Below the pieces are notes generated by a model that saw only the letters and a list, made by a program, of their open reading frames with translations, ran no database searches and had not been told where the DNA came from. 64,000 bases of DNA from RFSX01 sp965248155. Lineage in GTDB: Bacteria > Bacteroidota > Bacteroidia > Chitinophagales > Saprospiraceae. The position numbers and the translations under genes were made by a program. Shown here in pieces: positions 51,589 to 61,870 of the stretch; the first letter of the stretch is position 1, and the number at the start of each line of letters is the position of its first letter. The DNA lies in NCBI GenBank assembly GCA_965248155.1, contig CBDFIO010000002.1:372001-436000 (forward strand). The letters are read 5' to 3'.

Positions 51589-53575
51589 CAGCTAAGCACA
51601 TTGCCGGCCCTAATTGTGACATTTTATGCGGTAATAACGATTCTCTATCGAAATCATTAAAATTATTTTCCGAATGCATAATTCTAAGCTCATTTGTCCA
51701 TCTAGAATTAGTGAAATACGGTTCATTAGCAATGATTTCTAATCTACGAGAACTCTTGTCTTCAAGCTCATAGTGCACAAGATTATCTCCATTAATTCTA
51801 AAATCAGTAAGAATTTGCGTGGATCCATCCGGCCAAATGACATTAATACTATCAATCTCCTTCGCGTCAGCTAATCCGAATATTACAATAGGCTCTACAC
51901 TTGACAAATAACCACGACTACCAAATATTTCTTTGATCTGACAGGATCCATCTGTATATTTTAATTCTATTCTACTCCCAATAGCAAAAGGATTCCCTTT
52001 ACTCCCGATTAATCTGAATTTCAGATATTCATTATGAGATGAATTTTCATATAAAAATGAATTCTCATCTATATTATTAATCACCAAATCAAGATCTCCA
52101 TCAAGGTCCAAATCTCCGTAGGATGCTCCATTAGAAAACGATTCTTCATTAATACCCCACCGATCAGTGACATTGACAAGTTTCAAATTTCCTGAATTTT
52201 TATAGAAGTAATTTTTTAGTTTCTTTGAAGGAATAGAATCCAATAATTCCTTAATCAATTTAGATTGTTCGCCTCCGTTCTTACTTTCAGAAATATCTGT
52301 CAAATATTTTTCTTCAATTTTCAAATAATCATTGTTTGTAGTTTCCTTTATCATTCCATTAGAAACAAACAAATCATTTTGCCCATCATTATCAAAATCA
52401 CATATCAATGGGGCCCAACTCCAGTCCGTACTTTCAATTCCGGAAAACTGAGCAATTTCACTAAATGCCAAATCACTAGAATTGTCTGAAAAACCTTGAT
52501 TAAGTTGAAGGACATTGTACATATATTGATAATGAAACCCATTCTTAACAGCTTTAGAAAAACGCTGAGGATTCATTCCACTCATATTCGTTTTAATTCT
52601 ATAATTATCAGATGCAGACATATCAAGAACTATAAGGTCCAGTAGACCATCATTATTAATATCACCTACATCTGAGCCCATACTAAAAAAGCTGATGCTT
52701 TTTGTAGATTCATGAATCCTGTCAGCGAATCTTCCATTTTTCTGATTTATATATAGATAATCATGTTCCAAAAAGTCATTTGCAACATAAATATCCGGCC
52801 AACCATCGTTGTTTAAATCTGAGATAGAAGCGCTTAAATCATAGGAAATTGGATTAGACATTATTCCTGAATTACCTGTAACATCATTGAAATATCCATT
52901 ATCATTCCTAAACAGTTTATCAGATGCAAATCCTCCGGATAGATTTGCTACTTCGTCAGAAGGTATATTAGGAGCCTCAATCTGATGATTTAAAAGATAC
53001 ATGTCCAAATCTCCATCTCTATCATAATCAAAAAAATAGGCCTGTGTGCTGTAGCTAGGATCATCGAGACCATACTCAGCTGCCCGTTCTGTAAAGCTTA
53101 GATCTTTATTGTTAATGAATAATTTATTACGCCGTTGATCTGCATCAAATTTTCCCGATCTGCAGACATATATATCCAACCATCCATCTGCATTAACATC
53201 AGCCATAGTTACTCCAGTAGTGATTCCAAATTCTCCTTCAGTTTTAGAATGATTGGTAATATCAGAAAACTTCAAATCTCCCTTATTGAGAAAAAGTTTA
53301 TTAGGAGTAACATTAGCTGTGAAATAGATATTCGGGAGTCGATCATTATTAATATCCCCTATGGCAACTCCACCCCCGTTATTGTAGTATTCATAAAACA
53401 AGACATCCATTTGTGGACTTTCTTTTATTTCATTTACAAAACGGACTCCAGACAACTCTGGCGAAATAAATGAAAATAAAGGAGTGTCCTTTTCTGCACT
53501 TTGAGAATCTATGTCTGATTCGGCGCATGAAAACATTGAAAGTATACATAATATTAAGAATGAAAAACGAATCAT
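51494..53575 (-). pseudogene. FG-GAP/VCBS ASPIC-UnbV lipoprotein, 5' part
   Basis: The start is ATG 53575, giving a lipoprotein signal (FSFLILCILSMFSC); a 21-codon upstream extension is unlikely. Repeated FG-GAP/VCBS motifs (AIGDINNDRLPNIYFTANV, DVNADGWLDIYVCRSG, DFDNDGQNDLFVSNGM, DLDLDGDLDLVINNID) form beta-propeller blades. An ASPIC/UnbV domain follows near residues 530-600 (AIGSRIELKYTDGSCQIKEI, SINVIWPDGSTQ), as in CRTAC1-like proteins. The frame then reads KGFGKTIYSIVGGRSL and stops, whereas the +1 frame continues the repeats. A single extra base in the AAAA run near 51530-51540 explains this. Confidence 0.85.
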
Positions 53576-53643
53576 GAAGGATAAAGATAATAAAGAATTC
53601 AAGTGGTAAGAATTGATACTCTTATCTGGTAGAGACATACCAC

Positions 53644-53680
53644 AAAAAAAAAGCCCCCCTTCAAATTAATGAAGAGAGGC
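53644..53680 (-). terminator. Terminator of the 2421-aa secreted-protein gene
   Basis: On the minus strand GCCTCTCTTCA (53670-53680) pairs with TGAAGGGGGGC (53653-53663), two G-T pairs, around a 6-base loop, and is followed by nine T. It shares the CCATCCCAAAAAC flank with the terminator at 45485-45520. Confidence 0.88.
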
Positions 53681-53708
53681 CATCCCAAAAACCGATTTTA
53701 TTCTAGTA

Positions 53709-56700
53709 CTATTCGATTATAATCATCTTCTTCGTAGCTGTGAAGTCACCACTATCTAATTGATAGTAAAGAACGCCAGCAGCACCTAAATCGGATTTAC
53801 TCAATTCAATTTCATTGTATCCTTTAGCAAAGTTACCATCAACTAATTTGATGACTTTACCAGTAACGTCATATACTGTTAATGCAGCGTCTGCAGTTTC
53901 AGGCATTACAAATCCAATAACTGTAGTAGTTGTGAATGGATTTGGTTCATTCTGATACAATGCAAATTCTGCACTTTCAGTAGATGTATTGTTGTCAATA
54001 TCAATATTAACAATTGCTAGATCTGATCCTACGTAAGCTTCAGCTCTTGTGATTTCGCTATTCACATCAATTATGTCAGATATAGTACCAGAAACGGTAG
54101 CTCTAAATGTCATTGTGAATAATGCGTCATCAGTAGAGATTGGATTAGTACTGTTCCAACTTGTAGTAACAAGGTTTCCGAATGAAGCGAAGTTTTCGCT
54201 AGAAACATTAATTACACCAGATTGAACATCTACTAACTCAAGTCCTGCTGTAGCCATTGTGAACTGATATCCGTAAACATCGTTTAATGCAGATCCTGTA
54301 ATGGATAACTCAACTAATTCACCAACTGCAATCTCTCTATCATCAAATGTGATATCGATTGAAGCAATTGATCTTTCTTCAGTTGAACCAGTAAAGGAGT
54401 TAGCTTCAACGCTATCGTTTACATCACCAATCTTAACACCTACGAAGTCTTCATGCATCATGTCTGTGTTCAATGAGTTAATCTCAAGCATTTCATCAAA
54501 GTTCCAAGGAGCATTGATATCTAATGTTTGATTTGCATCACCGAATCTCCAGCTACCGTTATTTGGTAGTTCATCGTAGATTCCTAAGATAAGTTTTCTC
54601 AGTTCAATAAGATCCACAGCTGTTACTTGTTGATCGTTATTAACGTCAGCAGCAATCAGCTTGTAAGGATTATCTAACAATTCTATTCCTAATATGTGTC
54701 TTTGAATAAGTAGTAAGTCAAGTGTACTTACACCATTCAAGTAATCATCATCTTTAGATCCAGTAATAGCGTAGTTAACATCATTTGGAAGATGAGCAAA
54801 CTGATAGTTACCAGTTGCATCAGTCATATCCATCATGTTAAAGTCTGCAATAGAACTTTCATTCATAACTTCAACATTCTCGATAGTTGCACCGAATGGA
54901 GTCTCAATAAGACCAGCAATCATGCTTCCAGAAGAATCGATACCAGGACAACCACCTTGGTTATCAACAAGTCTCAAGTTAACTAAGCAGAAGTCATAGT
55001 TTCCACACTCATCCCAAACATATACAGGGATAGTCAAGAAAGCAGGACTTGCGCCATTCAGATCTTCACAAGTAAATATGTGTGAAGAAGAATTCGAACT
55101 ACTATTATAGTAAGGATCTGCTTCAGGCGGTGTATCTGTGAAAGTAAATCTTAGATAATCGTACTCAGTACAGTTATCGAAGCTACCTGCATCAAAATCA
55201 ATAGCCCAAAGTTCAACCATTGCCTCAGCTGGACCAGCACCATCAGGATCAGCCATTAACGCAGTACTTAAATTAATACAGAACGGCGTTGGAGCTTTCT
55301 TATCCTGAACAGTGAAGTAACTAGTAACAGAAGTTACGTTGCCACATCCATCATAAGCTTTCCATACTACTCTGTGCTGAGCTTCACCACAGTCTGCAGG
55401 AATTTGATCAGGAATATTAATAGTGTATAAGAATCCAGGAGCAGTAGCAAGGTCATCAGCGTTATCTACGCCACCTCTGTTACCAACTCTTACGTCAGGA
55501 ATAGGATATCCATATACTGCGATGTTATCAGCAGCATTATCTTCTGACCATAGTGGATCAGTTGATGTATTTCTATCTTCCTGTACGAAAGAACTCCATT
55601 CTCTTTCATATGTCCAGTCATTGTAGATATCAAGGTAAACGTTCCACTTGATCCATTGACTTGGGCAAGCATTGAATAATGTATCACCAGATGAATCTAC
55701 TACTTTATCAGTAGCAGTAGCAGACATTGTAATACCAACTCCTACACAAGGAGACTCATCAATGTTTGTTCCAGAACCACCTGTACCTGGTACTGCTGGG
55801 AACATATCGTCGTTAGCAGTTACTTCAGGTGCAAAAGGATCAATTAATTTACCAATAACAGTCCAAGACCAGATTCCTCCAGAAGAAGGAGAGTTAATAT
55901 CATACTGACACCAGTCAATTACTGTGTATGTGTTAATGATCTTTCTACAAGCATCACCTTCGAAGTAGAAAGTATCGCTATCAAGAGACCATCCGATTAA
56001 TGCACAATTCGCTTCAACCCATGCAGGTTCTTCACAAAGTGCATCAATACAATCCATTTTAACTTCAGCATATTGAGGATTGTTATTGTCTGGGTATAGT
56101 GTAATATCTGATGTAGAAACATCATTAGTTATACCATCACCATTACAATCAGCTCTTCCATCATTATCAACTAAATTAATGAACTCATTCTTAGAATAAG
56201 GCCAGTCAATCTGAGCTGCTCCATCAAATAATGTAGTAGGCTCACTTATGATAATAATTTGTCTGCAAGATACATTTGTACCAGCTATTGACCAGTACCT
56301 CATGATAGGTCCATAGTGACAAGCTTTAACAAATAAATCTTCAGTCACTCTTTCACCTTCTCTTGCTGTGTAGCTAGAAATGAATCCATCACCGTTGATA
56401 TCCCACATGTATCCACTTTCATTTACATAAAAAGTTTCTTTAGCAGGAACATACCAGTTAGCTACAACTCCATCATCATTAAGATCTAATCCACAAATAT
56501 CGTTGTATTCAGTAGCTAAAGCACCACAAGTTGAACTTGCATACGCTCTACCTAACATATTATCAATGACGAAATCGTCATTTTCATCCATATCACAAGT
56601 AATCATCGCTTTTGGAGGACATATCAATTGAGGCTGTAATTTCGCTTCAACTCGAACAGTAGCCCAAGTCAAGCCAAATAAATCACCAGGTGTTCCTGGA

Positions 56701-59700
56701 ACACCGTCCATATTAGCATCATCCCATACACCTAACTCAACATCAATAAGTGCATAATCAGGTACTCCATCACCATCTTCATCTACAGCATTAGGACCGG
56801 TAAGGTCAGCACAACAGAACTTAACGAAATCACCATTATCAGTGTCATCAAGATCGTGAAGATCAGGTTGTGCGTTTTGAGGAACATCATTAAAGTTGAA
56901 GAATGTACTATTATTATTATGATCACCTGCGCCATAGTTTCCACATGACTCAGAATCAGTTCTTCTAATAGCTATTCGTACAGGACCACAATCACCATCA
57001 TGTGAACCATTATCAACACTATGAGAGAATAACTTAGCAAGGCCACCATTAGGATCAGTTGGAGAACTAGTCAAACTGATTACGATGTTTTGCTTAGCAA
57101 CAGCAATTGGTGCAGAACCATCTACAACTTCCACATATAGTGATCTAGTGTAGATATTACCACAACAATCATACGCTTCATAGATGTATTCGTGCGGACT
57201 TCCAGCTTTTGGAAGACCATCAACTCTCCATGCTCCAGCTGCAGCATCATAATAAGGACCTGCGTCAACCTCAGTAACTGTACCTGGCTTACCATAGATT
57301 CTATAGTAAACATCTTCAGAACAGTTGTCATGCATATGTTCAGGTACTGGTAAGTAGAATGTAGCAGCACATCCCCATGGACTTGCACTTACAGTCATAG
57401 AAGATTGTAAGTCAAATGTAGGAGGAGTGTTATCCTTAGCGTGGATAACTTGTACAGCAGTTCTAGTTTCAGCAGTACACCAATCAAGAGCTGTCCAAGT
57501 TCTGATAATTTTGTTATTACCATTACATCCAGCTCCACAAGCAGGTAATACAAGATCATCATAAGTAAATAACATGTTACAGTTATTAGCTAAGAAGCTT
57601 TCTTGTAAGCCTTTTTTGTTAAAGTGGTGTGGATAAGCCATTCTTACACCAGCAGCATGAGCGTTACACTCCCAAAGAGCTATCTCATCCTGGTACTCAT
57701 CCGGCCAAGCTACCCAACTTTCAAGAAGAGGATTAGCAATTGACCATCTGGTTCTGAAGAAGTAATATACATCATCAGGTGAAGAAGCAGAACCACATGT
57801 TAACTCAACTGGATTTCTTGGCCAGAACCATTCAGATCCTTCACCAGAAGCACCAATTTGAGTAACAAAAATATTTTGAACGCCCGTACCAGAATTACCA
57901 CATGCATCTGTAGCAACCCAAGTTCTTTGTATTAAAGCGCCATCACAATCATTATCGAAATATTGATCTGTATAAGTCAATGTTTCATTTCCACATTCAT
58001 TAGCTATTGTTGCAGAAGCAGCAGCAGGACAAGTCCAATCGATTTCCAACTGGAATCCTCTCAGACATCCACCGTCACCTCCAACATTATCAAATACTTG
58101 TAACGTCCAATCACCACCAGGAGATATTCCGTTAAAGTCAGATAAATCTCCAATAGGTGAGAAAGTACCGTCAATTGCAGCAGCAACTGTCCACAATGCA
58201 GGTACATTACATGCTTCGTGAACACCAGCGGTAAAAGTAGCTACACATGCAGCACCACCTGAAGCATCATCATCGAATGTTGCATTCATGTTATCCTGTA
58301 AGTTACAACCAGTACTTCCATCAAGAAGCATTACAGTTGTACCGTCAGGACCAACTAAGAACATATCAACATCACCCATCCAAGAGTGGTCTAATTGAAC
58401 AGAAGCCGTAACTTTTGTAACAATCGCACCAGTCGTTGCAGCAGGAGCTGTTAATACAGATTCTGCAACAAGACCTGTTGTTGCGTCTGACCATGAAGCT
58501 ATTGGATCTACAGTAGTAGCAGCATTATTGGTTCCATCTATAGGAGTACCAGGAGCAGTACTTTGCAGACAGTTCAATGTGATATCATCTGGAACTTCAA
58601 CTACAGGGTCAAGCTTATCTTCTGCAAGCATCTCACCCCAACAGCTAATTCCTGTATCAACATCAACAACAGTAACTGTATAAGTAGTACCACAAGTCAA
58701 TGGAATAGAAGCACCGTTTTGGTTTCCACTATATCCAGAGATATATACTGCATAGTCTGTATCATAACATCCATAAGGTCCACCTTCTAAGAACATGTCA
58801 GCGCCTATTACAGCATCACATCCTTCGTCAAGTGAAACATGCACAAGATCATTACAAGCTAAAGAAGTAACCTGCTGATCTTCTGGAAATTCATTAACAG
58901 TTATACACCATCCACATTCAGCAGTATTGCCACCTACATCAGTTGTTCCAAATTGGAAACAATGAGTTCCTATTGGTAAATTATCACCAGAAACAAATTC
59001 ATTAAGTCCTGGAGCCATAGGCGTATCGAACTCATCAAATTCAGATCCTTGAATTGCAAAGAATGCATCAATAGTATTAAATCCAAATGTTGCAAAGTAT
59101 CCATCACCACAACCATCAGAACATAACCATGTTCTTGTACCGTTAGATGTAATACCATTACAAGAAGGACCATTCCATGCGATTCCTCCACCACCACCAA
59201 TGTCGTTACCAGTTCTAACTTCCATATATAAACCACCTGCGGCAGAATCATATACATATGGATCTCCGCTAGAATCAAAAACTGGAACACATACTGCTTG
59301 TCCAGGAACCAATCCTAAACCTACAAGATTAACAACTCCAGAAGTTGCAAACGGTACGTGTGTTTTATAACAAGGAAGTGCAGCTTGTGCAGCATTCAAA
59401 CCTGCAACATCACTATAGAAATTAACTATACAAATAGTGTTACCCCATGAAGTATTATCAAAGATGAAACAACCATCCGTCAATATAAAATTAGAAGGAA
59501 ATGATCCTGTTTCAATTTCTTGAGTTTGTGAAGTAGGGCCGAAACCGCAAGATAAACTTGCACCTTGACCTAAGCAATTAGCTAAACCACCAAATGCTCC
59601 ACCATATTCAACTGGAGGATCAATGTTAGCAGGAGCTAAACCACAATTATCAGTAGCAATTATAGCAAATTCATAAATTTGCTCACACTCACCACCTTGC

Positions 59701-60974
59701 AAATTAACTGTTCTGTCAATTGGGCAAACCAATACTGGAGCCTCATTGTCACAAACTGTAACATTGAAAGAACATTCTAGTGGGAAACTTAATCCTGAAC
59801 CTGAACCAGAACCAGTACCATTATATATGATATTCGTAGTTCCAAGAGGGAATGTTCCACCAGCAGGAACACCAGTTGCACCAAAAGGAGCACAAGCTGT
59901 AGGAACAGAAGTAGAAATTTCTACCCAGTCCGTACCACAGAATAGGTTAATACCTGTATCTGCATCAAGACTAAATGTTCCACCATTCCATGCATTGTAA
60001 TCTGCAATGCTGACAGTTAAGTCATAACAATTTACTGTACAGTCTCCATTACCAGTAGGCATATTAAAGCTAGTTGTACCAGCTAATAATGTTGTACCGT
60101 TAGCAGGATAATTACCAATAACATTGTCAATTGTAGCGTCAGCTGCTAGAGCAGCCGGGAAGTTTAATTCCGAAGCTTCAAAAGTACCGGCACCATTACC
60201 ACCATTATCAGTATCCCAACAAACAACAAATGTTACAGATGTAACACAAGGTGCTGCTGCAGGACCTGTAGGTGTAGGTACGCTGGTAAATTGCATCGTT
60301 CCAGCAAAATTAAGAGGTACTTGTCCAGTAGTTGTATTAACAGGATTAACCGGCGTATCAATATTACAACCGAGTGGGTTGTAAGTTGGAGGAGGTAATG
60401 CTATAGTAGCAGAACAAACGCCAGGATCTGTATCAACAATAATGTCAGCAGGACAAACTATTTCACAAGAAGGTCCACCGCCACCGCCACCGGCAGCTGC
60501 TACCCATGAATAGATTAGTACTCCACCACCAGTAACTGCCGAACAATCACCAATTCCAAGAGGAGCGGTACCACTAACAAAAGGAGTAGCGGGGCCATAA
60601 GCAGCACCACCACCCGAAACTTCTATCAGAGAGATGTCCCATCCATCACCGAATGATTCATATCCGTATAGTTCGTAGGTATTACCTGTAGTTAAAGGGG
60701 CTAGAGCAACAGCGTCGCCTGTTTGACCTTGCGAGTAGCAAGCATCAATTGCAGGACTTACCACTATGATAGCGCCATCACAATCAGTTGCCGTAATAGC
60801 AGGTATACCAGCAACGGTACCAGCAGTAGCATCAACCAATTGCCATGAAATCTCGCCATCGAAAAAGCCAGAGGTATAAGTTACTGTAGCCGTCTGAGCG
60901 TTAAGGCTCTGAACACTTACAAAACATAGCACGAAACATGCTACAGTAAGGGTTAATGAATAAATATTTTTCAT
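53709..60974 (-). CDS. Giant T9SS-secreted protein with P-domain, dockerin, cohesin-like and type-A sorting domains
   Basis: The 2421-residue protein has a signal peptide (LTVACFVLCFVSVQSLNAQ) and many Cys-rich HYR/Ig-like segments (VCPIDRTVNLQGGECEQIYE and similar). A proprotein-convertase P-domain-like module lies near residues 815-978 (DHSWMGDVDMFLVGPDGTTV, GGDWTLQVFDNVGGDGG). A dockerin lies near 2076-2133 (NGVSTLDLLLIQRHILGI, AADVNNDQQVTAVDLIELRK), a cohesin-like domain near 2200-2325, and a T9SS sorting domain near 2338-2421 (ALYQNEPNPFTTTTVIGF). The last three domains are colinear with those of the 1484-aa protein, so the genes share a common 3' module. It is probably a cell-surface adhesin or scaffold; no catalytic domain is seen. 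Confidence 0.9.
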   Translation of the reverse strand: MKNIYSLTLTVACFVLCFVSVQSLNAQTATVTYTSGFFDGEISWQLVDATAGTVAGIPAITATDCDGAIIVVSPAIDACYSQGQTGDAVALAPLTTGNTYELYGYESFGDGWDISLIEVSGGGAAYGPATPFVSGTAPLGIGDCSAVTGGGVLIYSWVAAAGGGGGGPSCEIVCPADIIVDTDPGVCSATIALPPPTYNPLGCNIDTPVNPVNTTTGQVPLNFAGTMQFTSVPTPTGPAAAPCVTSVTFVVCWDTDNGGNGAGTFEASELNFPAALAADATIDNVIGNYPANGTTLLAGTTSFNMPTGNGDCTVNCYDLTVSIADYNAWNGGTFSLDADTGINLFCGTDWVEISTSVPTACAPFGATGVPAGGTFPLGTTNIIYNGTGSGSGSGLSFPLECSFNVTVCDNEAPVLVCPIDRTVNLQGGECEQIYEFAIIATDNCGLAPANIDPPVEYGGAFGGLANCLGQGASLSCGFGPTSQTQEIETGSFPSNFILTDGCFIFDNTSWGNTICIVNFYSDVAGLNAAQAALPCYKTHVPFATSGVVNLVGLGLVPGQAVCVPVFDSSGDPYVYDSAAGGLYMEVRTGNDIGGGGGIAWNGPSCNGITSNGTRTWLCSDGCGDGYFATFGFNTIDAFFAIQGSEFDEFDTPMAPGLNEFVSGDNLPIGTHCFQFGTTDVGGNTAECGWCITVNEFPEDQQVTSLACNDLVHVSLDEGCDAVIGADMFLEGGPYGCYDTDYAVYISGYSGNQNGASIPLTCGTTYTVTVVDVDTGISCWGEMLAEDKLDPVVEVPDDITLNCLQSTAPGTPIDGTNNAATTVDPIASWSDATTGLVAESVLTAPAATTGAIVTKVTASVQLDHSWMGDVDMFLVGPDGTTVMLLDGSTGCNLQDNMNATFDDDASGGAACVATFTAGVHEACNVPALWTVAAAIDGTFSPIGDLSDFNGISPGGDWTLQVFDNVGGDGGCLRGFQLEIDWTCPAAASATIANECGNETLTYTDQYFDNDCDGALIQRTWVATDACGNSGTGVQNIFVTQIGASGEGSEWFWPRNPVELTCGSASSPDDVYYFFRTRWSIANPLLESWVAWPDEYQDEIALWECNAHAAGVRMAYPHHFNKKGLQESFLANNCNMLFTYDDLVLPACGAGCNGNNKIIRTWTALDWCTAETRTAVQVIHAKDNTPPTFDLQSSMTVSASPWGCAATFYLPVPEHMHDNCSEDVYYRIYGKPGTVTEVDAGPYYDAAAGAWRVDGLPKAGSPHEYIYEAYDCCGNIYTRSLYVEVVDGSAPIAVAKQNIVISLTSSPTDPNGGLAKLFSHSVDNGSHDGDCGPVRIAIRRTDSESCGNYGAGDHNNNSTFFNFNDVPQNAQPDLHDLDDTDNGDFVKFCCADLTGPNAVDEDGDGVPDYALIDVELGVWDDANMDGVPGTPGDLFGLTWATVRVEAKLQPQLICPPKAMITCDMDENDDFVIDNMLGRAYASSTCGALATEYNDICGLDLNDDGVVANWYVPAKETFYVNESGYMWDINGDGFISSYTAREGERVTEDLFVKACHYGPIMRYWSIAGTNVSCRQIIIISEPTTLFDGAAQIDWPYSKNEFINLVDNDGRADCNGDGITNDVSTSDITLYPDNNNPQYAEVKMDCIDALCEEPAWVEANCALIGWSLDSDTFYFEGDACRKIINTYTVIDWCQYDINSPSSGGIWSWTVIGKLIDPFAPEVTANDDMFPAVPGTGGSGTNIDESPCVGVGITMSATATDKVVDSSGDTLFNACPSQWIKWNVYLDIYNDWTYEREWSSFVQEDRNTSTDPLWSEDNAADNIAVYGYPIPDVRVGNRGGVDNADDLATAPGFLYTINIPDQIPADCGEAQHRVVWKAYDGCGNVTSVTSYFTVQDKKAPTPFCINLSTALMADPDGAGPAEAMVELWAIDFDAGSFDNCTEYDYLRFTFTDTPPEADPYYNSSSNSSSHIFTCEDLNGASPAFLTIPVYVWDECGNYDFCLVNLRLVDNQGGCPGIDSSGSMIAGLIETPFGATIENVEVMNESSIADFNMMDMTDATGNYQFAHLPNDVNYAITGSKDDDYLNGVSTLDLLLIQRHILGIELLDNPYKLIAADVNNDQQVTAVDLIELRKLILGIYDELPNNGSWRFGDANQTLDINAPWNFDEMLEINSLNTDMMHEDFVGVKIGDVNDSVEANSFTGSTEERSIASIDITFDDREIAVGELVELSITGSALNDVYGYQFTMATAGLELVDVQSGVINVSSENFASFGNLVTTSWNSTNPISTDDALFTMTFRATVSGTISDIIDVNSEITRAEAYVGSDLAIVNIDIDNNTSTESAEFALYQNEPNPFTTTTVIGFVMPETADAALTVYDVTGKVIKLVDGNFAKGYNEIELSKSDLGAAGVLYYQLDSGDFTATKKMIIIE

Positions 60975-60975
60975 A

Positions 60976-60987
60976 AGATTGAGTTTT
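60976..60987 (-). repeat. Shared 12-base start-proximal leader, copy 1
   Basis: AAAACTCAATCT on the minus strand lies one base before the ATG of the 2421-aa gene. The identical sequence at the same spacing precedes the gene at 61492. A related AAAAGAGGATCT precedes the 1484-aa gene. It may be a translation-start determinant in an organism that uses few Shine-Dalgarno sites. Confidence 0.5.
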
Positions 60988-61030
60988 GTTATAATCGAAT
61001 TTTCAAAAAAAAATATATGTGGGTTAAAAG

Positions 61031-61492
61031 TTATTGCAACAATGTAACATAGTCAGACACAATACCTTCCACATCAACTAAGGCACGAACAGAATCGACA
61101 TACCTTCCAACGAAAGTATTCAGATTAGAATGTGCAGTAGAAACCGAAGAAACAATAGACCCACCACTATTTTGACTTACAACATAAGCCAGATCTCTTA
61201 AGAAGTACTGCCTAGCAGCATAAATAGCTTCATCAAGACCATCTTGTGGTTGGTAATTGCTAAGAATTGTGATTTGTTCTTTGATAACTTGTGTCGCGTT
61301 ATCTCTGTCCTCCTTGATATCAAATTCTTTAAGGAAAGAATTATCAACCACAGCAGAACCCAAGCTTAATCCAGACTGTGCAGACAGGTCTGAACAACAC
61401 AGAGAAAACACCAATAATACTGCGAAGGCTTTAAGACCTGCAGTGAAATTGAGTTTCTCAAAAATTGAATAAACGTAATACGCCTTTTTCAT
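61031..61492 (-). CDS. Small exported protein of unknown function
   Basis: This 153-residue protein has a signal peptide after a short charged head (LKAFAVLLVFSLCCSDLSAQ, cleavage after Ala-Gln). The mature part is mostly helical (NATQVIKEQITILSN, DEAIYAARQYFLRDLAYVVS), without recognised motifs. It lies 56 bases upstream of the giant gene on the same strand and shares an identical 12-base leader next to its ATG. Co-expression and a role as partner or chaperone of that cargo are possible, but this is inference only. Confidence 0.65.
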   Translation of the reverse strand: MKKAYYVYSIFEKLNFTAGLKAFAVLLVFSLCCSDLSAQSGLSLGSAVVDNSFLKEFDIKEDRDNATQVIKEQITILSNYQPQDGLDEAIYAARQYFLRDLAYVVSQNSGGSIVSSVSTAHSNLNTFVGRYVDSVRALVDVEGIVSDYVTLLQ

Positions 61493-61870
61493 GAGATTGA
61501 GTTTTAAAATTAAATTTTTTAATAATCAAATAATACTATAATATCAGTGATTCCAATCCATATCGGAATCTCGCTTTTGCCTAGTGTTACCAAACTTATA
61601 AACGTGGAGAAAACTTGATCGTTGATTTCGTCTTTAGTCCAAGGACTCTCCTATTTCTAATAATACGCTTAGTATAAAGCTTGCCTTAGCAAACTTTTTA
61701 TCTCTACAAAGATAGTTTTTCAAATTAGGGTTTTAGTACCAACGCATTGGTATATTTTATATATAGATTTTTTTTAATATGTTGTGAACTCACGATAAAA
61801 CCCAGTAATTTTTTGTTCTTAAAAAGACTATCTATTATATTTTTATTAGCAGTAAACTGATCTTTTTTTA
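61493..61870. other. 378-bp intergenic region upstream of the small exported-protein gene
   Basis: There is no reading frame. On the minus strand TATCTTTG (61707-61714) matches the -7 consensus and would give a leader of about 210 bases to the gene at 61492. A short hairpin TACCAA/TTGGTA with loop CGCA lies near 61737-61752. The PorP-like gene ends at 61871, so this also holds that gene's 3' end; no strong terminator is seen for it. Confidence 0.4.
61494..61505 (-). repeat. Shared 12-base start-proximal leader, copy 2
   Basis: AAAACTCAATCT on the minus strand lies one base before the ATG at 61492, matching the leader of the giant gene exactly. Confidence 0.5.

Noticed and set aside
58563..60384. 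Several plus-strand open frames opposite the giant secreted gene
   Set aside because: They are shadows of a long real coding frame, with no signal peptides or domains of their own.
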